Positions 12,101 through 24,700 of a stretch of 64,000 bases of DNA are shown here, in pieces. Each line of letters begins with the position of its first letter. The first letter of the stretch is position 1. The stretch is from Smittia aterrima. Lineage: Eukaryota > Arthropoda > Insecta > Diptera > Chironomidae. The stretch covers positions 21,049,537 to 21,113,536 of the forward strand of contig CP093829.1 in NCBI GenBank assembly GCA_033063855.1. Direction: 5' to 3'. A model generated the notes under the pieces. That model had not been told where the DNA came from. It saw only the letters and a list, made by a program, of their open reading frames with translations, and did not search any database. The position numbers and the translations under genes are program-made.

Positions 12101-12886
12101 TGGGAAAGTCATGTTTGATGATGTTGTTGATGCAAACACAAAGCTGAACTCGAATTGGTTCAGGAGCTAGAACAATCGCGTCTACGATGCTATCACGGAC
12201 CATTGCGCGATCTTGCTCATGAATTGAGAATACAAGTGGTTGACTCGGATCAACTTCCTGATCTTGCCAGTTCTTCATAATCGTGTTCTTCAAGTAAATG
12301 ACTCCAGCTTGTCTCACCGGCATATCCAAATCATTTTGCATGATAACTTGAAGAAGGCTCGGCACGAAGCCAATGATTTTATGAACCTTAAAATAAAAGA
12401 AAAGTTAGATGAAGTAAAAAGTTAGGATTCGTTGAGGTTAGAACATGTAAAACATGATTTACTATAACAGAATGATCGGCAAATGTATTGTGAATGTACA
12501 TTGATTCATTCCCGACAATTCTTAGTAAAATCATTAATCATCGGCATATTTCCATCATTTCCACGAACGAAAGCCGAACGCGAAAAAAATTGCATCATTC
12601 GCTCCTACATTCGCGAAAGGACGATGAACGTTTGGAGATTTTCAAGGTCAAGCTTTAATAGAAAATGATTGAAAACTCTGTTTCGTTCAGTTCCGGTTGC
12701 AAACAAAGGAAATGAAAAATTTCAAGCGCAAAATATCAAAATTGTCCCAACGTGTTTTGTTTTGTAAGAAAATTAATTCAATATTTCCACCGAGATATTT
12801 ACCTGCTGTAGTTGTTCATCTGCTTGCTGTTGCTGATTAGCGTCGAGAGTTGCTCTCAGTACTTCAACAATCTTCCTAGAGTCCAT
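9111..12886 (-). CDS. msk: Importin-7 (RanBP7, moleskin orthologue)
   Basis: Five exons: 12886-12803, 12386-11461, 11400-9437, 9376-9233, 9175-9111, giving about 1060 aa, close to the usual importin-7 length. The N-terminus reads MDSRKIVEVLRATLDAN and continues with LPSLLQVIMQ and PVRQAGVIYLKNTIMKNW, the importin-beta N-terminal domain that binds RanGTP. HEAT-repeat helices fill the middle, an acidic Glu/Asp loop follows (EEEESDDEEEDADDCEEG), and the C-terminus is PTNFNFSSPP. It carries cargo such as ribosomal proteins, histone H1 and phosphorylated MAPK into the nucleus. The last intron starts with GC instead of GT (9232-9231); the splice is accepted because it restores the family's GG-x-x-F...P-x-x-F-N-F tail. 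Start: first ATG, matching the family. Divergent from Nrk with a 480-bp spacer. Confidence 0.95.
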
Positions 12887-13366
12887 TATTAAGATTGTGA
12901 GAATCCCGATAAAAAAAAGTTTTTTTAAGACCGATGCCCCAAAAAAACTACGGCGAAAACTATTGAAGCAGTTACGAGTGAAGCAAATTTAATGAAGGCA
13001 CATTTCTCCGGAAAATTGAGAAAATTTTTGATTAATTAAAGTTTTGTTTAATCATTTATAAATATTTCTCAAAGGAATCGAAATAAATAAAATTCAGTAA
13101 TCAATTAAATAACTTTTAAGTTGTTTTTTAAATGTCTACGGATAAAAACCCTAAACATTAAGAATTTTCACGGAAACCTCACATTTTGAAAACCTTTTGC
13201 ATAAGAAAATTCTGAAAAACATAAATTCCTTTTAAAAATATTAAAATTAATTTTCGTGCGTCGTTGCAGGCGAAACTAATCTCAAAATGATTCATTTGGC
13301 TTTGTAACATTTTCAAGAAGAGATTAAAGATAAATTTAGATGTTCTATCATTTATAAAGCTGGAAA
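12887..13366. promoter_or_regulatory. shared upstream region of importin-7 and Nrk
   Basis: A 480-bp spacer between divergent starts, strongly A/T-rich, so it must contain both 5' UTRs and probably both promoters. TTTATAAAG at 13351-13359 is only about 16 bp before the Nrk ATG, too close to be a usual TATA box. No motif was assigned. Confidence 0.4.
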
Positions 13367-15713
13367 ATGAAGTTCTTTAAATCGTTCGTCTTCGTCTGGT
13401 TACTCATTATTCAAACGAAAACTGAGGAATTAGGCTACTGTGCTCCTTACAATGGAAAAATCTGCAAATCTTACATCAGCGGAGTTCAAGTTTGGTATCC
13501 TTCAACGAGATCTGGAGGCTGGGAGAATGAAGAAATCACAAGTACATAACTTTTGCCGAGATAAATCTTGAATGGCTTTTTCTACGTAGCCAAGTCCTTT
13601 CGACTGTGACCCGAAAAGATTTTATTTTAATTCATTCTTTCTTTTCTTTATCAATTAGCGGGTTTGTTCCAAGAGCTAATATCAGAAGTCGATACTGCTT
13701 GCGTCGAAGCTGCGAAGCGTTTACTTTGTGCTTATGCTTTCCCACTCTGCAAAGGTAATTTCATTAACAACTTTGCTTAACAAAAAGTTTTAAAATCTTT
13801 TTTTATATTTAAAGTTGTAACTGAAAAAGTTGTCAAACTTCCACTTTGCTATGAAGACTGCATTGCCACAGAAAAGTTGTTCTGCTACAACGATTGGGTT
13901 CTTCTTGAGCAGAATAAACAAAGAGGAAAATATTTGAAATCTCGTGGGCATTTCCGTTTGCCCGAATGTGAAGAACTGCCGAGATTTAATAGAACATCGA
14001 AATTCCCAACTTGCTCTTATGTTGGACTCACAGAAATGAATCAAGCAGAGATCTCATGTAAGACAACTTCAAACATTGTAATTTTTTTTTGACATTTAGT
14101 TTGATTTCTTTTTAGATGATTGTAGAATAGGAAACGGAAAACATTATCTTGGAACACAAAATGTAACTGAGACTGGAATCCCCTGCCAAAAATGGTCTTC
14201 ACAATCTCCCCACAGCCACTACACTCCACCTTTAGTCTTCCCAGAACTTGACGATGCTGAGAATTATTGTCGCAACGCAGGTGGACAAGAACCAGAGCCG
14301 TGGTGTTACACTCAGGACAAAGATGTTCGTTGGCAACGATGCGAGATTCCGCTTTGTCCAAATTCAACTGAAAATGTTGCAACTCTCGACTTGAACAACT
14401 CAAATATTGAAATGGATGATTTCTACTCACCAACGATGATCTTCATTCTTGGCTCGATTGGATTAGTGGCAATTCTGATTATCAATGTTTGCGTTCTTCT
14501 CGTTTATCGCATTTCTCGATACAATAAAAGAAGTTATCCATCGGCTGGCTTCACTGGCGTCGTAAGCCAGAATAATCCGGACATCAGCAAACTGCCAGAG
14601 AACGAAAATTATCATCAAACTGGAAACAAACTTAATCCTAAGTTAGAAAAGCTCGAATATCCTCGAAACGACATCATTTACATTAAAGATCTTGGACAAG
14701 GTGCATTCGGACGTGTTTTCCAAGGAAAAGGTAAAACAATTGAAAGAATTTTCTTTAAATCTTTTAATAACTTTTGAATTTTTCAGCACCTCGACTAATT
14801 CCTGGAGAAGAATTCACTTTGGTCGCTGTAAAGATGTTGAAAGATGAAGCCAGTCAAGACATGGAATCTGATTTTGAACGCGAAGCATGTTTGTTAGCTG
14901 ATTTCGAGCATCCAAATATCGTGAAACTCCTCGGCGTCTGTGCTATCGGCAAACCAATGTGTTTGCTTTTTGAATTCATGGCCAGAGGAGATCTCAACGA
15001 ATTCTTGCGTTCATGTTCACCTGCTCTAACTGAAAGTCTTCAGAGAACTGATTGTATTAGACGCGAATTGACGCATCGAGATCTTCTTGGCATAGCTCGC
15101 CAAATTGCAAATGGAATGGTTTATTTGTCGGAAAGGAAATTCGTTCACCGAGACTTGGCAACGAGGAATTGCTTGGTCGGAGGTGGGAACAACATGGTCG
15201 TTAAGATTGCAGACTTTGGTCTCTCTCGGAAGATTTACTTGCAAAACTATTACAAAGGAAGCGAAGGAGACGCGTTGCCAATCAGGTGGATGCCGCTTGA
15301 AAGCATTTTGTGGAATCGATACACAATCGAGACGGACGGTAAACATTTAAAATTTCAAATGACACTCGCGAGGCTAAATATTTAATTTCCGTTCTAGTTT
15401 TTGCATTCGGCGTTTGCTTGTGGGAGATTTTCAGTTTTGCCATTCAACCCTATTTTGGAATGACTCATGCTGAGGTAATGTTTTAATATTTCTTTATTAA
15501 GGATTGTCATGAACATTTATTTTTCTCTAGGTAATCGCTTTTGTGAAAGACGGGAACTTCCTTAGTTGCCCTGATAATACTCCTTTGGTAATTTATAACT
15601 TGATGACTCAATGCTGGAATCAGAAGCCTCAGAATCGACCAGCTTTCACTTGCATTCAGCAAACTTTGAATCAGATTTGCGTGGATTATGACTCGCGCAG
15701 TGGACAGAATTGA
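13367..15713 (+). CDS. Nrk: Nrk receptor tyrosine kinase (MuSK/Ror-like)
   Basis: Seven exons: 13367-13541, 13659-13754, 13815-14057, 14116-14730, 14787-15338, 15398-15474, 15531-15713, about 646 aa. Order: signal peptide (FVWLLIIQT), Frizzled-type cysteine-rich domain (about 22-160, YCAPYNGKICKSY to YNDWVLLEQ), kringle (about 172-252, with PWCYTQD), transmembrane helix (about 277-300), then the kinase (about 358-635). The kinase shows GQGAFGRVF, VAVKMLK, HRDLATRN, IADFGLS and the YYKG activation loop. No Ig domain is present, as in the Drosophila protein. The FZ-kringle-kinase order with PIRWMPLESIL and QPYFGMTHAEV matches insect Nrk better than Ror. It is expected in neurons at the cell surface, probably in a Wnt-related pathway. 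Catalytic residues are all present. Confidence 0.9.
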
Positions 15714-16585
15714 TTTCAAGATTAAACTCTGCTTACATTTTCAATCATCGCCGTACACAACGATCTCAGTTTTACGAAACTTCCAAAGACAATAGATTCG
15801 TTAAGTCCACATCTCAATCAGCTAAGAAAACTTTTACATTTTAAGGAAGATCCCAAAGATTTCAGCTTTCATAATATTCTGACTATTCGCATTTATCTAG
15901 AATGTAAGACTCGAAAATTAGATATTTTTTATAAGAGAAACTTAAATGTCGAAAGCTTCGGAATGTAATTGAATCCAAAAAGTCATCGAAACTCCAAAAA
16001 GTTTTGTACATTCGTCGCCTAAAACCAAAAAGTATCTTTAATCAAATTAGAATGACAACAACTCATTGAAATATGATCTTAAAGTTTTTGTAGAATTACT
16101 AAAAAAATCGCTTACATTTATTTCGACTAACAAGATATTTAGATTTGAGGATTGATTTTGATCTGTTTGAAGCAATAAAGATTGGCTTGTCGATTGATTT
16201 TAATTGACTAATAATAAAAGTGTGTAATGATCTATTTTTTGTATCGAAGAAGGAAAATAAAATTAATCTAAGAAACGGTTTCAAGTTCATTTCAAACTCG
16301 CAATGGAAATGATTTTTATCTCTCGCGAAGGTGAGAATATTTTTTCTTCAGCTCTGAGAAACTTTGAAAGATAACAAAATATTTTGAGTGGACAAAGAAA
16401 CATTCGCGACAGTTGAAGTTTCGCTCGATACTTGATCAGTCGCTTAATTTATTGTTGGTCAAGATTTTATTTTCAAGTGAACTTTCAAATCACAAGTATT
16501 TCAAAAACAAATGAAGAGACAAAAGGAGAAATTTGTCTGAGAAAATAAAGTTTATTTGCGTAATCTATTTAAGTCATTAAGCAAA
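15714..16585. other. intergenic spacer
   Basis: Contains the Nrk 3' UTR and the upstream region of the Toll-like gene. A/T-rich, with no open frame of merit; the minus-strand frame at about 16099-16290 has only low-complexity content. Confidence 0.5.
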
Positions 16586-19500
16586 ATGAACATCTTATTA
16601 ACTTCAACACTTGTCTTGTGTTTGCTTGACCTATCAGTGGAAGTAAACTTACGCGAAAATTTGAATGTTTTGGTGCCGAACAATGACGTGAATCTTCATG
16701 ACAAGCTCAAGACGCTAATAAATGACGACGACATCGACCCCGAAGATTTTAGCAATAATGAGATAGAGACGCTAAGTGAAATGAAAAATCAGTTGATAGA
16801 CAATTTGCTAAAGGGGTCAAAAAGCAGTTCTTCGGAGGAATCAACGGATTCCTTTCCATCGGCGAATCCAACTGAGTTTTATCAGACGAATGCAACCGAG
16901 ACCTACTCAACGAACACAACTTGGAGCTACACGACACCATTTAAATCCACGTTTGAGACTACGAATTCAACTGGGATCTTCACGACGCCATTTAATTCTT
17001 CGATATGGCCGACGACATCTTCAGTAAATGATAGTTGGATTGTTACGACTGAATGGTCAACAACTGAAATTAATTTGAACACAACAATTGCGTTTAACGA
17101 AACAACGCAAGTGACAACTCCTGCAGCGACGACGAATCCTTCAACTACGAATGCAACGACTGAGATCCCATCATATCCGGAAACACAAACGCAGAACACA
17201 ACTTTTGCAGAATCAACGACATCGATCACACAAAACACAACTTTTGCAGAATCAACAGCCCCAACGTCACCGATCACACAAACTCAAAACTCAACTTCTG
17301 TAGAAACGACGACCCCGCCATCGACGACAGAAGACAATGTTTATGAAGATTTTAAATCCGGTCAATGTTTACTCGGAAATTTGTTGTCGGCGAAATTAGA
17401 TTGGGTTGATGTCGATGGAAAACTCAACATCATTGTGATTAAGAATATCGACCCAGATGCGAAGACGCTTGATTTTTCAGGAAGATACGATTCACGGAAT
17501 AATGAGTTTAACTCAAATTATCACGTAAGTAATGCAAAATGATTAAAAGTTTGATTCTATTTAAAAAAAACTTGACTTGGCAAATAATTTCTTATCAGTT
17601 GATTGTTTCCTAGTCGCAATTTATTGCTTGATATCGCGTTATAAGTCAAAGATTGCTTCCCTTCGAGCGAAGTATTAAATGATAATAAAATTTTTGGAAA
17701 TTCCAGGATTTGAAATTTCTTTCTGTTGCTAATAACAACTTGAAGACTTTTCCATCATCGCTAGTTGTTCATTCAAATCGAACTTTGGAATATCTTTCAC
17801 TCAAAGGAAATGATTTTTCAAATGGTAAGACATTTTTCAATCACATTCAATTGTTTTGATATTAAAATTATAAATTCACAGGAATTTACCTTAACATTAC
17901 AATGAACAACCTCAAAGAATTGGATTTGAGAAATTGTAGAATTCAATGCTTATCAGAAGCTTCCTTCAAGCACCTGACGAGTCTCGAATTTGTTTATCTT
18001 TCAAACAACTCGATATCGTCTATTCAAGGCCATCCGTTCCCAGGAAGCATCATTCAATTGGATTTATCTCACAATGAGATTCTTGGACGAATGGAAGTTA
18101 TGCCGAGAGTGTTTCATGATTTGAGTTCCATGCAAACTTTAGATTTGTCATTCACAAAAATAAACACAGACGCTTTAAAGTTCTTGCCGAGAAGTCTGAC
18201 TAAGCTGAGCGTCTGCAACTCAGAACTTCCTAAAGCAACTGAGATCAGTGGATCGATAAACTTGAAATATCTTGATTTGTCGAACAATCCATCGCTCGAA
18301 CTTAAAACTGCAATGTTCTCGCATTTCTTCGAATCACTTATCGTTTTGTTTGTTCGAGAATCGAACGTGAAAACACTTGACTGGGCGGAATCATTGATCA
18401 ATCTGAAGTTTTTTGATTTATTTGACAACAACATTCATGGAGTGATGAACACGTCGTTCTCGCGCATGAAAGCACTTTCTAAGCTCAACCTAGAAAAGAA
18501 TTCAATTGGCAATTGGTACGAGCAAATCTTCAGGTGAGAGAATTAAGAAAATATTTCTGAGCTTATAACAAAGATTTCCAATTTTTTCTTTAGCCAAAAT
18601 CAACATCTTAAAATATTAAACCTTCGTGAGAACAAGCTCACTTTATTATCGAATGAAATGAAAACAGATTTGTTGAGTGTTGAATTCCTTGCGATCGGAA
18701 AGAATGAGTTCCAATGCAACTGCATTCTCCAGGACTTCATGCAAATGTTGTTCGAGGCAACGCAGAATGCCAACAGTTCGTACTTTCCCACAACGAACGA
18801 ACCTGACTTTTATCAAGAAGAGAGCTTCGAATTGAACGAGATACCTGAAGATGTTGCTACGCGTTCTCAGGTGCAGGCTGAGTACTTCGTCTTCTCAAGG
18901 ACTTACGGAAAAGTGTACGAGATGGTTGAGAAAAGTGTTAAGTCGATGAACGCAAAGAATTTTGGAAAATTAAATTCATCTCCGAGAAATTTAATTGCAA
19001 GGTCAACAAGTCTCAACAAGGAAAATAATTATGAAAGGTTCTTAACCATTTTATTTGATTACGATGAGGACAATGACGAATATCATTGTATTAACACCTC
19101 GATTGAAGAATTTAGAAAAGTATCGATAGTCAATCAACTAACTCAAGACTTGAACTGTAATGAAGAAGAGAACAAAAAACTTTCTACGATTACAATTTTA
19201 TGGATTTCGTTTACCTCGATGCTCGTCGTTACTGTTCTCACGATAATTATTTATTGGAAGTGGTGGTACGTCAAGAACTTCTTCGTTCTCTGTAGAAACT
19301 CTGCGATCTTAATTTTCATGGACTCGGATGAAGAAACTGAGAGAATAATTAAAGGAAAGGACGACGAAGAGGGTCTGGAAATATTCTTGTACGATGTGTT
19401 CGTCAGTTACAGCGACCAGAATCGTCAATGGGTCCTCGATGAGTTCATCCCAAACGTTGAGAAACGTGAATCGATAAATGTTTGTCTCCACGAACGTGAC

Positions 19501-19914
19501 TTCATCGTTGGATATGGAGTTATCGAGAACATTGTGAAGTGCATGGATCGGTCACGTTGCTTGCTGCTCTTGATATCTGAAAAATTTCTTCAAAGTCAAT
19601 GGTGTCAAGTGAGTTTAAATTTTTCCATTTTTTGCTGAAAATTTTAAATTAATTTTCTTCCCAAATAGTTCGAAATGAATCTTGCGCAGCACAGACTTCT
19701 GGAAACCCGTCGGGATAAACTAATTTTGGTCTTTCTTCAAGACATTCCCGTTCAGAATCAACCGAAAACATTGAAATATCTGATGCGAACTAAAACTTAC
19801 CTAAAATGGCCAGAGCAGGGTTCCAAAGATGAAAAGAATTTGTTTTGGAAGCGTCTGAAAAAAGCGATCATAACGAGTAAATGGGAAAATGAAGTTTATG
19901 GAAGCATCGCATAA
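16586..19914 (+). CDS. Toll-like receptor with mucin-like N-terminal stalk
   Basis: Five exons: 16586-17524, 17707-17824, 17882-18533, 18594-19608, 19669-19914, about 989 aa. Order: signal peptide (MNILLTSTLVLCLLDLSVEV), a charged segment, a Thr/Ser/Asn-rich stretch at about 78-250 with many NxT/NxS sequons, then roughly ten leucine-rich repeats (for example LKELDLRNCRIQCLS). One juxtamembrane Cys cluster starting FQCNC follows, then a transmembrane helix at about 772-795 and a TIR domain at about 835-975. TIR boxes are visible: YDVFVSYS (box 1), LHERDFIVGYG (box 2) and FWKRL (box 3). The TKTYLKWP tail resembles vertebrate-type TLRs and insect Toll-9 more than Toll-1. No LRRNT is seen. It should signal from membranes through MyD88/TIR contacts. 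The paralogue name is uncertain; the TIR call is firm. Confidence 0.88.
17183..17300 (+). repeat. imperfect coding repeat (TQNTTFAEST unit)
   Basis: Within exon 1 of the Toll-like gene a block encoding TQNTTFAEST is repeated directly, with a third, decayed copy TQNSTSVETT. Each copy carries an N-glycosylation sequon plus several Thr/Ser, so the stalk appears to have grown by small tandem duplications. Confidence 0.75.
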
Positions 19915-20265
19915 ATAATTTTAATTTCTAAGTTTGTTTTCTCATATTGAGACTCTCAAATTCTTTTAATTCTTTTAAAGAATAATTTAAAATAATTTAA
20001 ATTAATTTCGACTAATTTTAGATTTAATTAGAAAACAAAATTTGACTCACTTTAGATTTGCAAACTCACGTGAATCGTCTTCATTTAGTTGGTAGCTGCT
20101 AACATCACTGAAAATCACTAATAAATATTTTTAATTTCAAAATGATTTCGCGATTTTTCTCAATTCAGCACTCGACGAATTAACAAGATTCACTTTCTTT
20201 ATTTCTTTATTTATCAAACACTTAGAAACTTTAAAATAATTTCATTCTTATCACAAAACACTCAT
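19915..20265. other. intergenic, converging 3' ends
   Basis: AATAAA at 20120-20125 can end the Toll-like transcript; TTTATT at 20198-20203 (AATAAA on the minus strand) can end FoxD. No gene. Confidence 0.5.
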
Positions 20266-21788
20266 CTATCTGTCCTCTTCGACTATTCGTCCAATTATAT
20301 TCTCTATACTAAAACCTTTGCCATTTCCATACTTTCCGCGCTTTCTATCACTTAGAGTTAGAACATTTTGATTGGTGAACGTGTCGTTGAAATATTCAGA
20401 GTCCTCGTCTTCAGGTAAATAGACTCGCTTTAGGTTTGTGTTTGGCTTCTCGGGACTATCCTCCAATTCAAGCTGAGAATCGATTTTTATTTCAGCTTGA
20501 ACTTCGTCGTGACTAGGCGATTGACTTATTGCGACTTTTGGCGGTCTTAACATTATCGTACTTTTCACAATTTTACTCCATTCCTCGTGGTTCACTGTCG
20601 GATCACTGAGATTTTGATAATTTTGCTTCAAATCTGTAATTTGTTGATCGTTGTCAGAGTCGGTTTCAACGTCAATATTTTCGCTGTTGAAATCATCGTC
20701 GTCGTAAGTTTTTAAAGCTTCGTTGTTGAACTCATCGTTTTGTCCACCAAACAACATTTTAGAACTAGCGATTAGAGTTGTATTGTTGTTTAGTAATTCA
20801 CTTTTAATTGATTGAATTGTGTTATCATAGATATCCTTCTTGTTATTTAACTTTTCTAATTGAACTGATGGGATCATTGAGTGATTACTTCCTCGGAAGT
20901 TCATGATATTGAAGTTTGCATTGAAGTTTGAGTGATGCGATGAGGCTGCGTGATGAGCCGACGGATGATGAAGAGACGAAGGGAATTGCATTGAAGGTAG
21001 AACAGGAACTGGCTTTCTAATCCAAAAAGGATTAAACATATTCGGTGCGAACATGTTGGGGAATGGAATGTTGTGATGAATCTGAATTCGTTTGTAGCGT
21101 TTTCGTCGTCGAAGAAAGCTTCCATTGTCAAACATATCTTCAGCCGCCGGATCGAGTGTCCTGAGAAATTAAAGAAAACTAGAAAAAAGAATTTTTACAA
21201 ATCAAAAAGTTTAATTTACCAAAAGTTTCCTTTTCCTGGATTTCCTGGCTCGCGGGGAACTTTGATGAAACAATCGTTCAAACTTTAAAGAAAAATAAAT
21301 TAAATTTAATTTTTTAAAGTTCAACTTTTTATTTTCTCTAACAAACCTCAAGTTATGTCGAATGGAGTTCTGCCAAGCAGGAAATTTCTCCTTGTAATAT
21401 GGAAATCTAAGATGATAATTGACTAATGAAGATTTCTCTCTTAAAATGATGACACATCAACACTTACCGGCTCATTATAAATTCGCATATTCCACTTAAT
21501 GTTAATTTTTTCTGCGGTGATTGGAGAATTGACATCGTTACTGAAAGTGGATGAAATTAAAGTTCATCGAGACAATCCTTGAAAGTGAGTTAATGAATAA
21601 TTACTCAGCGCAATGTAGCTGTAAGGAGGCTTAACAGCAGAAGTAGAACTCGCTGACGGTGGCCGTGGCTTTTCACAATTTTTGTCTTCAATTTTCGATT
21701 GTTCACTATTCTTAGTTTTGCACGGCAGTGGAGATGAAGACGGCGATGGCGCGTTACAAAAATCCCTTGTACTTTGAAGCGCGTGCAT
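20266..21788 (-). CDS. FoxD-class forkhead transcription factor
   Basis: Five exons: 21788-21605, 21540-21468, 21406-21347, 21282-21220, 21160-20266, about 424 aa. The forkhead domain is assembled across all five: KPPYSYIAL, MSILQSPQKKLTLSGICEFI, PYYKEKFPAWQNSIRHNLSL, NDCFIKVPREPGNPGKGNFW, TLDPAAEDMFDNGSFLRRRK. The RFPYYKEKFPAWQNSIRHN and EDMFDNGSFLRRRKR combination is diagnostic of FoxD (Drosophila fd59A). A Ser/Pro-rich N-terminus precedes it. After it comes a His/Asn/Phe/Pro-rich tail ending in GFSIENIIG, an eh1-type motif that in this class recruits Groucho, so repression is likely. The ATG at 21788 has an in-frame stop two codons upstream; a further 5' exon (ATG ACG AGT GAA then GTGAGT at about 21870) was considered but does not join in frame. 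Confidence 0.9.
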
Positions 21789-24700
21789 GACTTAACTTTG
21801 TTTTTAGAATTTTCCAACTTTTTTTTATTATTTTATTTAAAATAAACAAGTCACAGACTCACTTCACTCGTCATGATCCGAACTCGATCGAAGCTAACTT
21901 ATAAATGTCAGCATCTGTGAAAATGTTTGTCAATCCCAAAATTGTGTCTAATTTTCCAAAAATCTTGTAACCGAATGGCGATAATATGCTTTTGTAGGAA
22001 GAAAAACAACATTTTTACCTAACAGATTCACAAACACTCTCTTTACTGTTGAAGCAGAGGCAGGCGGCAGTAAGAGAGAAGAGTATACGATAGATTCTGT
22101 CAAACTTACACAATCAAACTTGAAGCGCGTCGTCCTTATTCTTGTTGTTGCTTCACCAAGCACGATTCAGAGCTAGCTCCTGTTATTGTTGTGTGTATAC
22201 TTTATTTTGATAAAACATTTATTTATGAGAAACCACGCCAATGAAAACATTACAGAATTTGAAATCTGTGCCGAGAGAGCGAGATGGCGAGATGGTGGAA
22301 AAGGGTGTGTTAAAATATCTTTCCTCGTGTAGCCGTTATTTTGTTATTATTTTTCATTTGCGTCACATTTGTTTGATAAAAGCCGCATCCTCCTCTCTCG
22401 CTTATCTTGAGAGTGGTGAAGCAAACCTTAATAGCACATGAAGACAATAAGGCACACAAAAGATTTTTCTCCCCATTTATCCTACTCCAAAGCTTCGTTG
22501 AAACAAAACGATGTAAGAGCCTTTGTTTTAGTCGAAGCTCAAACAAAATATTGAATTTTATATTTTTACTCGAAGAAGATTTGAGAAAGAAGAACTTAAA
22601 ATTTAATTGCTTTTGACTTTTATTGAAATTTCCACCCTCTCAACCACGTTGCTAATTCCTCGAGTTATTCAAGTCTGAGGGAAAGAGCTGCTAAGCATTT
22701 CACCTTGTGCTGCTGTTAGAACTTCCACCTAAATAGACAGACAATCGAAAGCAATAAATTTTTATTGCGCACTCCTAATCCTTTCGTTATTAACTTATAT
22801 CGCTCGTTTATTGTTCTGTTATGATGGTTAGAGACAATTGATATCTGACAGGGGTGGGTTCGCTTCAAGGGGTGATTATTATCGTTCGAGAGATTGTGTG
22901 ACAAATGATTTAATTTCTTTGCATGATTTAATTTTCAACCAACCAAAGGGAGATTCATAAATGATTATTTTTCTCTTTCGATAAGTGCAAGTGCGGTGTG
23001 CGACATAATCTCGTACTCTCCCTTCTTTAATATTCTCCTCACGATACCGAAAATTGTTTGGTGATTTATTCATTCAGAAGATCATTCGTTTGTTGGTTAA
23101 AGCAATACCCTCGATATTAGCCAGGATGATCCTACTTTAATGATGAGAATAATTAATTTCCTTCGATCAAATGCTTTCGAAATAAAATTTGAAAATATTA
23201 TCATTGCTCTGATGGTTTTATTGCATTTCTGAGAGAGCATAATGTTTGAGGAGTTTTAAATTTTCACAACAAGTTTCCAGCAGCGAAATCCCTTTTGATC
23301 CTTTGGAGTAAAAATCATTTGTTCAACTTCTTGATAATCAAGAGCGGACGAGACGAAATAATCTTTTAAAAAAATATCTTAATAACTTCTGTAACAAAGT
23401 TTTCATTTTTCTCTCTCGAATGAACGCTAAAGGGAAAATGTTAATTCATCTCGCTCTTGAAGAAAACAACATTTGCACAAGTTTGTTCATTTCATCAACG
23501 AGCTCAAGTGTTTAATTTATTCATTCATGTTTCTGAAGAGAAAAGCGAGCATTAAAATCCACCCTTCGTTTCAATCAACAACAAACAATTAAACTACGAT
23601 TTGAGCTCGCTTTTAATCCTCCCTTCTTCAATCGCTGTGTGGTTACATTAGAGACTCCTTTTTATTAAAACTCAAACTGGCAGAAAATTCGCCTTGATTC
23701 CAAAGCCTTTCATTGTGAATTGTGCAACTTCCGTTTATATTCTTTTGTGTTTGGTCCTTGTTGAGAGAAAGTGGCTGAACATGAAAGAAAATATTAAAAT
23801 TTCCAGACAAACAACGAAGTTTTTGAGGTTCTCAAATTATAACAAACTTTGTCGCAGGAAAATTCATTGGCAAATATTTGGCGAAGGTCCTTTGCTGTTC
23901 ACTTACAAAAAACAGTTTTACAATCGCTTAATCCTCATGATCAATATCATATGCTTGCCTTCTCATCTCTTCGCTAATGCAAACAGAAGAGGATTCAACT
24001 TTCAACCCCGTATGTTGATGACAAAATAGAATAATCGCTGCAATCCCTTCAAATAACATTTCTATCAACAAATAAAAATGAAAAGTTTGTTTGACTAAAA
24101 AAAGGATTTTTTCGTCATGAAAAAATGTTTTGTTGTTTACTTTGTTTGTTTGTATAAATCACCGACAAAGTGAAAAAGCGAATAATGAAAAAAGCCTTTC
24201 TCACATGTTGCTCGAGACACTCAAAAATTAATGTTAAGAAGATATTTTGAAGATTCACATTAAATGATGATGCTTACGATAATTCTCCATTCTTCAGCGA
24301 AAACACGAAAAAGTTGTTAAGTTGTCTGTCAATTTTTTTTTCTGTTTATAACGAAACAATATTTCTCGGATTATTTATTCGCCTCGAGGTTGTTAAAAAG
24401 CAAATAAATTTAATCGCTTTTGATCATTCGAAATATTTAATTCAAGAGAAGTTTAATGAAACTATTGGATCCGTATTCGCACCCTCAACGAGAGAGAGAG
24501 AGACAATTCAAAGTTTAATCGAATTTCCAGCGTCTTCATCACACAACTAGAGAGGACTTTCATGCTGGCACGAGAAGCACCCCATAATTTAATTGTACGG
24601 CGATTTCAATTTGAATTTCAAACCTTAATCGAGTTTCGATTCAGTCTCCAGCAGTGATAAAATTTTGAAATTGAAATCTAAACCAAATCTAATTATTTGC

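Noticed and set aside
23694..24029. 111-codon frame upstream of FoxD
   Set aside because: No ATG at its start, random composition, no domain or splice support.
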